DNA from: Lachnospiraceae bacterium NSJ-143
GTDB lineage: Bacteria > Bacillota > Clostridia > Lachnospirales > Anaerotignaceae
Direction: 5' to 3'
Assembly: GCA_022867625.1 (NCBI GenBank)
Contig: JALIFM010000006.1
Coordinates: forward strand, 96,856 to 160,855
DNA length: 64,000 nt
Under the pieces are notes generated by a model, which saw only the letters and a list, made by a program, of their open reading frames with translations, was not told the DNA's origin and did no database searches. A program made the translations under genes and the position numbers. Positions 27,264-36,379 of this stretch are shown one piece after another. Numbering within the stretch: position 1 is the first letter of the stretch; each line of letters opens with the position of its first letter.

Positions 27264-29180
27264 TTACACCTCTTTTCTTGTAAGAAGCAAGTTTATAGAA
27301 AATGCTTTTTCAAGCTCACTTCTTGAAATATCTTTTAGCGTTCCATCATTCTCGCTTATTTCTTTGAATTCAAGCCCATACTCTTCAATTAAATCAATCA
27401 AATCTATTGGTTTTACATCTGCTCTTTTTAAATGTCCTGGTGCAAATTCCATAATAATTTTAATCTGCGGATTTTTTTCTATGGTTTTTCTCATACCTTT
27501 AAGAGCAAAATATTCAGAACCCTCTATATCCATTTTTATAATGTCTATTTTTTCAACATGTTTTAAATGTTCATCAATTACAACTGTTTTCACCATAACG
27601 GAACCAAGTGTACCTTCTTTTGAAAACAAGTTATTGCTTTGTCCGCAAGTTCCTTCAGTAATAGAAAATTCTATTGTTTTTTCTTCATTAAACACTGCAT
27701 TATTAAATAATGCAACTTTGCTATTAAATCCATTGTTCTTTATGTTTTGTTCAAGTATTTTAAATATTGACGGTGTAGGTTCATAAGCATACACAACAGC
27801 ACCTTTTCTTAATGCTCTTAAAGTAAACATACCCAAGTTTGCACCAATATCTAAAACTGACATTCCTTCTTCTACAATACTTTCAAATAATGTTTCTGTA
27901 CCATATTCAAAATGCCCATATGTTGACAAAAACATTGCAAGTCCCCATTCTTCAGATGGTACACCAAAAATAAAATCATCTGCATTAACGGCAATTACAC
28001 CGCCATTTACACTTGTAACCATGCTCTTATTTTTAAGACCTATACCTGCAATAAACTGCGGCAAGTTATCTAATTTTTGTGACAATTCAGTTTGAATATT
28101 TAATGACAAATCAGATTTTTCAGATAATCCCGTCTGTATCTGCATCATCAAGTCTGACTTCTCAGATATTCCAGTCTGTATATCCAGTGTTTTGTCAATT
28201 TTTTCTTCAACATTTTTAATATTAATCAAAGTTTCATTGTTGTTAAGTATTTCAACAGTTCTTGACAAATCATCTAACAAAGAATGACTTTTATTAATAT
28301 GTTCTTCCAACACCAAATTGTGGTCGTTAATTTTTTCGTAAATATAGTCAGTCATTAATTTTTCATGTGACGCTAACTTTTGTTCCAAATAGTCTGTTAA
28401 AAATTCAGCAGAATCTTCTGACTTTTTATCAATATATTCTTTTAATAAAACATTATAAACATCTATTTTATAATTAATATCTGCAAATCCTTTTTCTATT
28501 TTTTCAATAATCAGACCGTTACTATAATTCGAAACCGCTTCTGCCCTCTCTAAACGGTCGTATAATTCTCCAATCTGTCCTTTAAGAGTATATACGGATA
28601 AAGCTCTTCCGAATACAGGAATTCTGTTTATTCTTGTTTTATTTACATATTTCTTATATTCTTTTTTGTACTGTTCAATGTTAAGCACCTTAAATCTTTT
28701 TGCAAATTCCTGAGAAGTATATACTATATAAACTATAGCCCCCTTGCTTGCACCGTTTCTCATAGCAGCAAGGCAACTGTTCATTCCGTCATCATCAACC
28801 TGTCTTTGAAGGAGTACTTCGTAAATTTTAGCAATAAAATCAGTTTTATATAAACCAAAATATGGACTTATGTCAACTGCCTCGTTCACTACAGAAACAG
28901 AACTTTTAAGCATTTTATTTTTTATTCCTATAATACGTTTTCCAAAATACGGTATACTCTTTATAGTTTCCTTATGTCTAAAAGCAAACCTAATAAGTTT
29001 TCCTTTTATACCGTAATTTTCAATAACAATATATTTTTCCGCATCTTCCGAAGACAGTCCTCTTACATCAATATACCTTTTAACAGGCATATTTTCCCCT
29101 TCTCCGGTATCATTATTAATATAAGCACGCCCTACTTTAAGCCTGTTTCTGATATACTTTTTACTTAAATTATTTTCCAT
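27264..29180 (-). CDS. FkbM-family methyltransferase with DUF4214 and coiled coil
   Basis: The 638-residue product has three parts. Residues about 90-175 hold a DUF4214-like module (DFIAKIYEVLLQRQVDDDG, later YTSQEFAKRF), found in many secreted or glycan-linked proteins. Residues about 205-355 form a long coiled coil ending in a three-fold 14-residue repeat of the type IQTGLSEKSDLxxx. The C-terminal 260 residues are an FkbM methyltransferase with the SAM-binding motif VLDIGANLGMFTLRA and the DIEGSE motif. FkbM enzymes O-methylate sugars, often to cap a glycan chain. Being directly next to wzt, this protein may be a chain terminator that measures length through its coiled coil, as WbdD does; that is an inference. 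Start ATG 29180 has AGGTGAAG. Confidence 0.8.
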   Translation of the reverse strand: MENNLSKKYIRNRLKVGRAYINNDTGEGENMPVKRYIDVRGLSSEDAEKYIVIENYGIKGKLIRFAFRHKETIKSIPYFGKRIIGIKNKMLKSSVSVVNEAVDISPYFGLYKTDFIAKIYEVLLQRQVDDDGMNSCLAAMRNGASKGAIVYIVYTSQEFAKRFKVLNIEQYKKEYKKYVNKTRINRIPVFGRALSVYTLKGQIGELYDRLERAEAVSNYSNGLIIEKIEKGFADINYKIDVYNVLLKEYIDKKSEDSAEFLTDYLEQKLASHEKLMTDYIYEKINDHNLVLEEHINKSHSLLDDLSRTVEILNNNETLINIKNVEEKIDKTLDIQTGISEKSDLMMQIQTGLSEKSDLSLNIQTELSQKLDNLPQFIAGIGLKNKSMVTSVNGGVIAVNADDFIFGVPSEEWGLAMFLSTYGHFEYGTETLFESIVEEGMSVLDIGANLGMFTLRALRKGAVVYAYEPTPSIFKILEQNIKNNGFNSKVALFNNAVFNEEKTIEFSITEGTCGQSNNLFSKEGTLGSVMVKTVVIDEHLKHVEKIDIIKMDIEGSEYFALKGMRKTIEKNPQIKIIMEFAPGHLKRADVKPIDLIDLIEEYGLEFKEISENDGTLKDISRSELEKAFSINLLLTRKEV

Positions 29181-29188
29181 TTCTTCAC

Positions 29189-29938
29189 CTACACTTCCAT
29201 TGCTTTAAGGTACTCGTTAATAACAGTTTCCACATCTCCGTCCATTTTAACCTCTCCGTGGTCAAGCCATATAGCTCTGTTGCAAAGCTCTCTTACAGCA
29301 TTAAAATCGTGAGAAACAAAAACAAGTATTTTTGCCGTTTCAATAAGTCCCATTATTCTTTTTTTAGCCTTCTGCATAAATTTTGCATCCCCTGCGCCAA
29401 ACACTTCATCAAGCAACAAAATATCTCCTTTAATCATTGTCGAAATAGCAAAAGCAAGCCTTACTATCATACCCGACGAATAAGATTTTACTGGATAATC
29501 AATAAATTCACCAAGTTCTGCAAATTCTATTATCTCTTGTGTTTTTTCTTTTATGCTTTTAGGCGATTCACCAAGCAAAAGCCCTCTGTATGCAATATTT
29601 TCTCTTCCGGTAGCATCTATTTCAAAACCAACAGCAAGGTCAAAAAGGCTTTGCAACTGACCTTTTATCTCTATTTCTCCGCCGGTTATCGGATAAATAC
29701 CGGCAAGTGCTTTTAACAGCGTACTCTTTCCCGCACCATTGTGTCCTATAACACCAACTCTGTTGCCTTCAACCATTTCAAAGCTTACACCCTTCAGTGC
29801 ATGAACATCATGCAACACCGTTTTAGGCTTTTGCAGCTTTGCTAACTCAAAAACTGTTTGTTTAAGTGTTTTTCTATTATATATTGTTGAAGGATAATCA
29901 AGATAAATATCCCTTACCGATATACTGCTTTTTTCCAT
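29189..29938 (-). CDS. wzt: Polysaccharide ABC exporter, ATP-binding subunit (Wzt/TagH type)
   Basis: From ATG 29938 (AAGGATGG nine bases upstream; another ATG three codons earlier lacks a ribosome site) the protein has 249 residues. Walker A is GHNGAGKST (about 65-73), the signature is SYSSGMIVRLAFA, and Walker B is ILLLDEVFGAGD. The N-terminal FELAKLQKPKTVLHDVHALKG stretch is typical of polysaccharide and teichoic-acid exporters. There is no C-terminal glycan-binding domain, so recognition of the substrate must rest elsewhere. It pairs with the permease gene just upstream and powers export of the lipid-linked glycan. Confidence 0.93.
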   Translation of the reverse strand: MEKSSISVRDIYLDYPSTIYNRKTLKQTVFELAKLQKPKTVLHDVHALKGVSFEMVEGNRVGVIGHNGAGKSTLLKALAGIYPITGGEIEIKGQLQSLFDLAVGFEIDATGRENIAYRGLLLGESPKSIKEKTQEIIEFAELGEFIDYPVKSYSSGMIVRLAFAISTMIKGDILLLDEVFGAGDAKFMQKAKKRIMGLIETAKILVFVSHDFNAVRELCNRAIWLDHGEVKMDGDVETVINEYLKAMEV

Positions 29939-29954
29939 ATATACCATCCTTAAA

Positions 29955-30749
29955 TTATAAGTAATAAATCACAGTTTTTTCGCATCTTTTATTTACTTCC
30001 CACGCCAAAAGCAGCATTATAGCAGCAATACACAAGGAATAAATATAACTTACAGTATCTGCAAAGCAGCCATATAAAAATGGCTGCCTAATAAGCATAA
30101 GTATGTGCGTTATAGGATTAAGAATAAACAAACCATGAAGCATAGGATTGCTTAAAAACATTTCTTCCTTAAAAAACACCGGTGACAAATACCATAAAAG
30201 CTGCATTACAAGTGCCATTACAAATGGATAATCTCTGTATCTTACGTACATATGGCTTGATATAACAGAAATTGACCATGCTATTATAAAGTATATAATA
30301 GCTGTAAGCGGCAACGAAATTAATGCTGTTAAAAGATTTTGTGGATATACAAACAAAATCCATATAAACAATCCTATCGTTGCAAGCATAAAGTTAATTA
30401 TAGACACAAGAGAGGCTCTAATGGGATAAATCATAACAGGGTGCGACACCTGCCTTATATACGATTCCGCCTGAATAAACGAGCTTCCGTTACCTATTAC
30501 TGCCGCAGAAATAACATCCCATACAAGTATACCAGAAAGTATGTATGGTGCGTATGTTCCTATCGGCTGTTTAAATACAAAACCAAATACAACCGCTATT
30601 ATTGCCGTAAGCAGCATAGGCTGCAAGACAGTCCATAAAAGTCCAAGCTTTGAACGTCTAAATTTAAATTTAATATCCCATCTTACAAGGTGAATAAGAA
30701 AAAACCTTGTGTTATATATTTTTTTAAAATAAGAAATTACATTCTCCAT
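29955..30749 (-). CDS. wzm: Polysaccharide ABC exporter, permease subunit (Wzm/TagG type)
   Basis: The 264-residue protein has six membrane helices and the ABC-2 pattern of O-antigen and teichoic-acid exporters: an N-terminal amphipathic stretch RWDIKFKFRRSKLGLLWTVL, then LQPMLLTAIIAVVFGF, and a late LLWYLSPVFF helix. With Wzt it forms the channel for the undecaprenyl-linked polymer. It lies 17 bp from the DegT aminotransferase gene and 16 bp from wzt. An ABC route fits the absence of a Wzx/Wzy pair in the window. Confidence 0.92.
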   Translation of the reverse strand: MENVISYFKKIYNTRFFLIHLVRWDIKFKFRRSKLGLLWTVLQPMLLTAIIAVVFGFVFKQPIGTYAPYILSGILVWDVISAAVIGNGSSFIQAESYIRQVSHPVMIYPIRASLVSIINFMLATIGLFIWILFVYPQNLLTALISLPLTAIIYFIIAWSISVISSHMYVRYRDYPFVMALVMQLLWYLSPVFFKEEMFLSNPMLHGLFILNPITHILMLIRQPFLYGCFADTVSYIYSLCIAAIMLLLAWEVNKRCEKTVIYYL

Positions 30750-30766
30750 AAATAACCTGTCCTATC

Positions 30767-31873
30767 TCAACCAAGTATACAGCTTTTTAATGTGTCACAT
30801 ATAAACTTAATATCTTCTCTTGAAAGAAGTGCGTGTGTAGGAAGATTTATACCTCTTGAAGAAACATATTCACTTACAGGGCACTGTGCATTTTTATCCT
30901 CATAAACAGGCATTACATGCATAGGGTAAAATACAGGTCTTGTTTCAATGCCTTTTTCGTCCATAATACGCATTATCTCATCTCTCGAAATTTTAACATT
31001 GTCTTTAATAAGAACAGAGAACATCCACCACACAGATTCTGCCCCCTCTGTCACTTTCTGGAACTCAATATACTCTGTAAAGTCCTTTAATTCTTCAAAA
31101 TACCAATCTGCTACTCTTCTTCTTTCTGCAATATGCTCGTCAATATGTTCTAACTGACCAAGACCTATAGCAGCAGCAACATTAGTCATTCTATAATTAT
31201 AACCAACCTCTGTAAACCAATATCTTCTGTTAGGATCCTGACCCTGTCCTTTAAGCTGACGCATAGCTGCATCAAGCTTTTCATCATTACATACAATCAT
31301 ACCGCCTTCGCCGCAGGTGATAATTTTGTTTCCAAAAAAGCTGAAAATACCGGCATCTCCCATTGACCCTGCCATTTTACCTTTGTAGGATGCTCCGTGG
31401 CATTCTGCTGCATCTTCGAGCACAAAAAGGTTATGTCTTTTTGCAATATCCATAACAGCGTCCATATCGCTTGGATTGCCGTATAAATGAACAGGCATAA
31501 TACCTTTTGTATTTTTTGTTATTTTTCTTTCTGCATCTACAGGATCCATGTTCCACGTATCTCTTAAACAATCAACAAAAACCGGTGTTGCTCCACAATA
31601 TCTTACAGCGTTAGCTGTTGCAATGTATGTAAGAGAAGGAACAAGCACCTCATCTCCACTCTTTAACCCAAGTGCAATAAGAGGAACATGCAGTGCTACT
31701 GTTCCGTTGCAGCATGAAATAGCTTTTTTTGCGTTTAAATATTGAGCAAAACTTTCCTCAAACTGTTTTACATATTTTCCATTAGAAGAAATCCATGTGG
31801 TATCAAGACAATCATCTACATATTTTTTTTCATTTCCAGATAAATTAGGAACTGCGACCTGTATTCTTTTCAC
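30767..31873 (-). CDS. DegT/DnrJ/EryC1 aminotransferase, probable GDP-perosamine synthase
   Basis: The 368-residue PLP enzyme keeps the Schiff-base lysine (Lys183 in FSFFGNKIITCGEGG). Stretches such as QDPNRRYWFTEVGYNYRMTN and the C-terminal HALLSREDIKFICDTL resemble GDP-perosamine synthase (Per/RfbE), which aminates GDP-4-keto-6-deoxymannose at C-4. GMD, the enzyme that makes that ketone, is encoded in the same operon, which supports the call over other DegT enzymes. Start is GTG 31873 with AAAGGTGAT in front. The amino group is probably then acetylated by one or both neighbouring NeuD/PerB-type enzymes. Confidence 0.82.
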   Translation of the reverse strand: MKRIQVAVPNLSGNEKKYVDDCLDTTWISSNGKYVKQFEESFAQYLNAKKAISCCNGTVALHVPLIALGLKSGDEVLVPSLTYIATANAVRYCGATPVFVDCLRDTWNMDPVDAERKITKNTKGIMPVHLYGNPSDMDAVMDIAKRHNLFVLEDAAECHGASYKGKMAGSMGDAGIFSFFGNKIITCGEGGMIVCNDEKLDAAMRQLKGQGQDPNRRYWFTEVGYNYRMTNVAAAIGLGQLEHIDEHIAERRRVADWYFEELKDFTEYIEFQKVTEGAESVWWMFSVLIKDNVKISRDEIMRIMDEKGIETRPVFYPMHVMPVYEDKNAQCPVSEYVSSRGINLPTHALLSREDIKFICDTLKSCILG

Positions 31874-31886
31874 ATTTTATCACCTT

Positions 31887-32525
31887 TCATTTGTTATATT
31901 TAATAATTTTTGCAGGTACTCCAACTGCTGTACAGTTGTCGGGTAAATTCTTATTTACTACCGCTCCCGCTCCTACAACCACGCTATTTCCCACTGATTT
32001 TCCTGGAAGAATCTGAACACCTGTTCCTATTTCAGTATAACTACCTACTGTTACAAATCCAAGAAGATTTGAATTAGGATCTAATGTAACATAATCTCCA
32101 ATTATATCATCGTGAGATACTACACAAGACATATTGCAAAGCAAAAAATCGCCAATTTCAACATCTACATTTATAACTGTTCCTGCACAAACAATACATC
32201 CTTTTCCAAACTTTGTATCTTTGTTTACTGTGGCACACTTTGAAATTAGATTAGGAAATATTATATTTTTCTTATCTTTAAATTTTTCTGTTATTTTTTT
32301 TCTAAGATATGGATTTCCAACTCCGCATGCCGCATATATTGTCTGTTCATAATTCAAAAGCCAATTATCATCACCAAGAATAGGATATTTTAATTTCGTA
32401 TCCACGACAGGTTCTGAAATATACCCTAATATATTCCATTCCAAACACTCTTTGTTATTTTCTTCAATTAACCAAGTCAACTCTCTTGCAAAGCCGCTTC
32501 CACCTATAATAACAAGATTCTTCAT
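31887..32525 (-). CDS. NeuD/PerB-type sugar acetyltransferase
   Basis: The 212-residue product has the N-terminal Rossmann-like domain (NLVIIGGSGFARELTWLIEE) and a left-handed beta-helix of hexapeptide repeats, ending in the usual GAGAVVNKNLPDNCTAVGVP and PAKIIKY. Members of this family N-acetylate amino sugars such as GDP-perosamine, or O-acetylate sialic acids. It follows the phase-variable paralogue and precedes the perosamine synthase gene. The frame is intact with no homopolymer tract, in contrast to the upstream copy. The acceptor is inferred from the neighbours. Confidence 0.82.
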   Translation of the reverse strand: MKNLVIIGGSGFARELTWLIEENNKECLEWNILGYISEPVVDTKLKYPILGDDNWLLNYEQTIYAACGVGNPYLRKKITEKFKDKKNIIFPNLISKCATVNKDTKFGKGCIVCAGTVINVDVEIGDFLLCNMSCVVSHDDIIGDYVTLDPNSNLLGFVTVGSYTEIGTGVQILPGKSVGNSVVVGAGAVVNKNLPDNCTAVGVPAKIIKYNK

Positions 32526-32649
32526 TTTTTATCTCCTTTTTTACTAAATTATGCTTTAAAGAATTAAAATGAATCTCTTGTTTTATTGTGAACTAAAATA
32601 ATTTCTGCTGCCAAACAAATACTGTTTTTTCAAAATACTAAATGTTAGC

Positions 32650-33293
32650 TTAATTAATGCGCTTAACCTTTGCAGGATTACCAAAAACAACAACATTGTT
32701 TTGGATATTATTGATGACAACCCCCCCCCACCTACAAAGGTATTTTCACCAATAACAATATTATCTATTACAACAGCACCTGTGCCAATTTGTGTCAGCT
32801 TTCCAACAACAACCGTTCCCGACATTGCAACTCCGGGAGCAATATGAACGCTTTTTCCTATTATGCAGTCATGATCTATGGAACAGTTTGTATTAATAAT
32901 GCAGTTATCATCAATTTTAACATTAGCGTTTATAACAGCCCCAGCCATCACACATATTCCTTTTTTTAGCACTGCTTTTTCTGAAATAAAAGCATTTTTA
33001 CTTATAACATTGACAGGCTCAAAACCAATATCTACTACTTTATCAAAAATTTTATTTCTAAGCCTGTTTTCACCAATAGCAATAAATACTTTCCTGTATC
33101 CCTTATTGAAAAATTCTTCAAACATTTCGTCATTTCCAATAATTTCTATACCGTCCATTCCTTCAACAAACTGCTGTTTTCCATAGAGATTATCAATACA
33201 GCCAGCTATTTCATACTCATTATTTTGAATTATAATGTCCATTACACTTCTTGCATGACCGCCAGCACCTATAATTAAAAGTTTTTTGTTCAT
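32650..33293 (-). CDS. NeuD/PerB-type sugar acetyltransferase, out of frame at a G9 tract
   Basis: The start ATG 33293 overlaps the rmd stop (ATGA). The product begins with the Rossmann-like KLLIIGAGGHARSVMDII and a hexapeptide-repeat helix up to NTFVGGGG. At that point a run of nine G (32721-32729 as C on the plus strand) shifts the frame. As read, the last part becomes an unrelated 46-residue tail ending at 32583. With ten G (or seven) the frame gives the normal family end GVVINNIQNNVVVFGNP and AKVKRIN, stopping at TAA 32650-32652, 214 residues in total. The enzyme is probably an amino-sugar N-acetyltransferase or a sugar O-acetyltransferase that can be switched by tract length. Confidence 0.85.
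32721..32729 (-). repeat. G9 homopolymer tract inside the acetyltransferase gene
   Basis: Nine C on the plus strand (G on the coding strand) follow GTAGGT in the glycine-rich turn near the end of the beta-helix. Nine is out of frame; ten or seven is in frame. This is the longest G/C homopolymer I found in the window. Confidence 0.87.
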
Positions 33294-34213
33294 ACATTGT
33301 TTGCCTTTCTAAAACTATTAAGAACATCTTCAAGCGTTTTTTGAATATTATATTCCGGCTTCCAACCTGTATCATTAACAAGCCTTTCATTATTACATCT
33401 TATTATATGCATATCCGATTTTCTCATTCTTGACATATCTTTTTCTACTGTTATTTTACATTTCGCCATTGAAATAAGGCTGTTCATAAGAGTTTCAATA
33501 CAATATGTATTTCCACTGCCAACATTATAAACTGTACCCGGGTTTCCTTTTTCAACTATCATTCTATAGGCTCTTACAACATCTCTTACATCCAAAAAAT
33601 CTCTTAATACCGATAAATTTCCAACCAATAACTTATCAGATTTTTTATTTTCAACATCTGCAATTCCGCTGGCAATATCAGATATTACAAAACCTTTTTT
33701 CTGTCCTACTCCTATATGATTAAAACTTCTTGTAAGATATATATTCATATTATAAATTTTAGAGTATAATAAAGCCGTCTGTTCTTGAGTACATTTTGAT
33801 ATACCATAAGGCGTATATGGGTTTAACGGCACGTTTTCATCAACAAAGCTGTTACTTTCTGTAATATTTCCATACTGGTCTGACGAACCTATAATAAGCA
33901 ACCGTATATCTTTATTAATATTTTTTACAGCCTCTAATATATTAATAGTACCAACTACGTTAATTTCAAATGTAAGCTGCGGTTTTTGCCACGACAACGA
34001 TACTGATGATTGACCTGCCACATGGAATATTACATCAGGCTTTACTCTTTCTATAACTTCAAAAACAGATTTGTAATCAAGTATATCCATTTTCAAAATA
34101 TTCTTGCTGCTATGTCTTAAAGAAGTTCCTATAATATCATATTCATTTGAAATAAGCTCTTTTTTTAAATGCCCACCAACAAAACCGTCTATTCCAACAA
34201 TTAGGGCCCTCAT
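33290..34213 (-). CDS. rmd: GDP-4-keto-6-deoxy-D-mannose reductase
   Basis: Starting at ATG 34213 (GGAGAGG eight bases upstream; a longer frame to 34237 is less likely), the 307-residue SDR enzyme has GIDGFVGGHL at the N-terminus, the catalytic pair Tyr136/Lys140 in YGISK, and the family stretch TRSFNHIGVGQKKGFVISDI. It reduces the C-4 ketone made by GMD to give GDP-D-rhamnose. The following RDFLDVRDVVRAY stretch is also typical. It competes with the perosamine synthase for the same intermediate. Its stop overlaps the next start by four bases. Confidence 0.88.
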   Translation of the reverse strand: MRALIVGIDGFVGGHLKKELISNEYDIIGTSLRHSSKNILKMDILDYKSVFEVIERVKPDVIFHVAGQSSVSLSWQKPQLTFEINVVGTINILEAVKNINKDIRLLIIGSSDQYGNITESNSFVDENVPLNPYTPYGISKCTQEQTALLYSKIYNMNIYLTRSFNHIGVGQKKGFVISDIASGIADVENKKSDKLLVGNLSVLRDFLDVRDVVRAYRMIVEKGNPGTVYNVGSGNTYCIETLMNSLISMAKCKITVEKDMSRMRKSDMHIIRCNNERLVNDTGWKPEYNIQKTLEDVLNSFRKANNV

Positions 34214-34238
34214 TAAACCTCTCCTCTTGTTATACAAA

Positions 34239-35264
34239 TTACTTCAAATGATTTTTTTCTTTAATTAATTTAATATCATTTTCAACCATCATCTCAACAA
34301 GCTGTTCAAAAGAAACCTCTCTTTTCCATCCAAGCTTTGTTTCTGCTTTTGTAGGGTCGCCAATAAGAATATCTACCTCTGCTGGTCTAAAGAATTTTTT
34401 ATTTACCTTAACAACTGTTTTTCCTGTTTCAGAATCTATACCTATTTCGTCAACGCCACTGCCATGCCACTTTATATCAATTTTTACCTGTTTAAAAGCT
34501 GTTTCAACAAACTCTCTTACTGTTCTTGTTTCGTTTGTTGCTATTACGTAATCGTCAGGTGTTTCCTGCTGAAGCATAAGCCACATTGCTTTTATATAAT
34601 CTTTAGAATGTCCCCAATCACGTTTAGAATCCATATTTCCAAGCTCAACAAAATCACGAAGTCCGCATTTAATTTCTGCCACTGCATTTGTAATTTTTCT
34701 TGTAACAAATTCCTTTCCTCTTCTTTCACTTTCGTGGTTAAAGAGAATACCCGAGCATGCAAAAAGGTTATAGCTTTCTCTATAATTTCTTGTTATCCAA
34801 TGACCATAAAGCTTTGCAACGCCATATGGACTTCTTGGATAAAACGGTGTTGTTTCTTTCTGAGGAATTTCCTGAACGAGTCCAAACATTTCACTTGTAG
34901 AAGCTTGATAAAATCTTGCCGAAGGCCTTACTGTTCTTATTGCTTCAAGCATGTTTGTAACACCAAGTGCGTCAATATCAGCTGTAGCAATAGGCTGTTC
35001 CCAGCTTGTAGCAACAAAAGACTGTGCTGCAAGATTATAAACCTCGTCAGCCTGTGAAATTTTCATTGCATTTATAAGAGATATAATATCTGTCATATCT
35101 GCATATATAAAATTTATTTTGTCTTTAATATGCTCAACATTGCCATAGTCTACAACACTTTTCCTTCTCATTATTCCATAAACATTATAGCCTTTTTCAA
35201 GCAAAAGCTCTGCAAGATAGCTACCGTCCTGACCTGTAATACCTGTTATTAATGCGTTTTTCAT
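34239..35264 (-). CDS. gmd: GDP-mannose 4,6-dehydratase
   Basis: The 341-residue enzyme shows the classic GMD features: GITGQDGSYLAELLLEKGY at the N-terminus, Tyr147/Lys151 in YGVAK, and the family stretch NHESERRGKEFVTRKI. It dehydrates GDP-mannose to GDP-4-keto-6-deoxymannose in the cytoplasm. This ketone is the branch point for the rmd and perosamine routes in this operon. The stretch WGHSKDYIKAMWLMLQ and the C-terminal FFRPAEVDILIGDP are also diagnostic. It is shortly followed by rmd (25 bp from its likely start). Confidence 0.95.
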   Translation of the reverse strand: MKNALITGITGQDGSYLAELLLEKGYNVYGIMRRKSVVDYGNVEHIKDKINFIYADMTDIISLINAMKISQADEVYNLAAQSFVATSWEQPIATADIDALGVTNMLEAIRTVRPSARFYQASTSEMFGLVQEIPQKETTPFYPRSPYGVAKLYGHWITRNYRESYNLFACSGILFNHESERRGKEFVTRKITNAVAEIKCGLRDFVELGNMDSKRDWGHSKDYIKAMWLMLQQETPDDYVIATNETRTVREFVETAFKQVKIDIKWHGSGVDEIGIDSETGKTVVKVNKKFFRPAEVDILIGDPTKAETKLGWKREVSFEQLVEMMVENDIKLIKEKNHLK

Positions 35265-35282
35265 AATTCATACTCCTTTATT

Positions 35283-36362
35283 TTATATATACTCGTTTCT
35301 ATTACATATTTTAAGATTTTCAAGTACCTTTTTTATATCAGCAGCACTGTCCTTACTGCAAATAAGAGTAGCATCTGTTGTGTCTACAACAATTATATTT
35401 TCCAGTCCGACTGCTGCAATAAGCTTGTCCGTACCTTGTATAATAGAATTTTTTGTATTTACTGTTATAATATTTCCCTTGACAGCATTGCCAAACTCGT
35501 TCGTTTTTGTTATTCTCTCTACCGCAAGCCAACTACCAACGTCGTCCCAACCAAAAGTACCAGGAATAATATATATTTTTTTTGATTTTTCCATTATCCC
35601 ATAGTCTATAGACTCAGATTTAAAGTTTAAAAATTCTTTTGTCAAAATTTCGTCATACTTTTCAGTTCTCAAAACTGCTTTAATTTTCATAAGTCCCGTG
35701 TAAGTTTCAGGCATATAATTTTCAATATTTTTCAATATCGATGACGTTTTCCACACAAACATACCACTGTTCCAAAGATACTGTTCTGACGCAAGATATT
35801 CCTTCGCAGTTTCAAGATTTGGTTTTTCTACAAATTTATCTACACAAAAAGCTCTTCCAGTAGAAGAATCTGTTACTTCCGGATTAAACTTTATATATCC
35901 ATAACCTGTTTCTGGAAAATCCGGTGTGATACCTATTGTAACAAGATTTTCTCCACTTTCTGCTATTGAGCAGCTATCTTTGATAGTCGAAATAAACATT
36001 GAATTATATTTAATCAAGTGATCACTTGGAAGAACTATCATTACAGCATCATCATATTTCTCGCTGATATGGACAGCACCAAGACCAATACAAGGAGCTG
36101 TATTCTTTCCAACAGGCTCACAAATTATATTTTTAACCGGCAACTCAGGCAGTTGTTTAATAACAAGAGACTTGTAATCCTTATTTGTAGATATGTATAT
36201 ATCCTCAATATCCACTATAGGAAGTATTCTCTCAACTGTGAGCTGTATCATTGTTTTTCCGTCATCAGTCAGGGAGAGAAACTGTTTTGGCATATTCTTT
36301 CTGCTCTTAGGCCAAAATCTTTCTCCTCTTCCACCCGCCATAATAAGAGCCGTTAACTTCAT
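35283..36362 (-). CDS. manC: Mannose-1-phosphate guanylyltransferase
   Basis: The 359-residue protein begins with the nucleotidyltransferase signature LIMAGGRGERFWPKSRKNMP and has the FVEKP motif (about residue 172) that binds the sugar phosphate. It joins GTP and mannose-1-phosphate to GDP-mannose. It lacks the C-terminal isomerase domain of two-function ManC/AlgA enzymes; the isomerase is a separate gene just upstream. No phosphomannomutase is in the window, so that step must be supplied elsewhere. Confidence 0.93.
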   Translation of the reverse strand: MKLTALIMAGGRGERFWPKSRKNMPKQFLSLTDDGKTMIQLTVERILPIVDIEDIYISTNKDYKSLVIKQLPELPVKNIICEPVGKNTAPCIGLGAVHISEKYDDAVMIVLPSDHLIKYNSMFISTIKDSCSIAESGENLVTIGITPDFPETGYGYIKFNPEVTDSSTGRAFCVDKFVEKPNLETAKEYLASEQYLWNSGMFVWKTSSILKNIENYMPETYTGLMKIKAVLRTEKYDEILTKEFLNFKSESIDYGIMEKSKKIYIIPGTFGWDDVGSWLAVERITKTNEFGNAVKGNIITVNTKNSIIQGTDKLIAAVGLENIIVVDTTDATLICSKDSAADIKKVLENLKICNRNEYI

Positions 36363-36379
36363 ATCTTTCCTCCTGAGTT

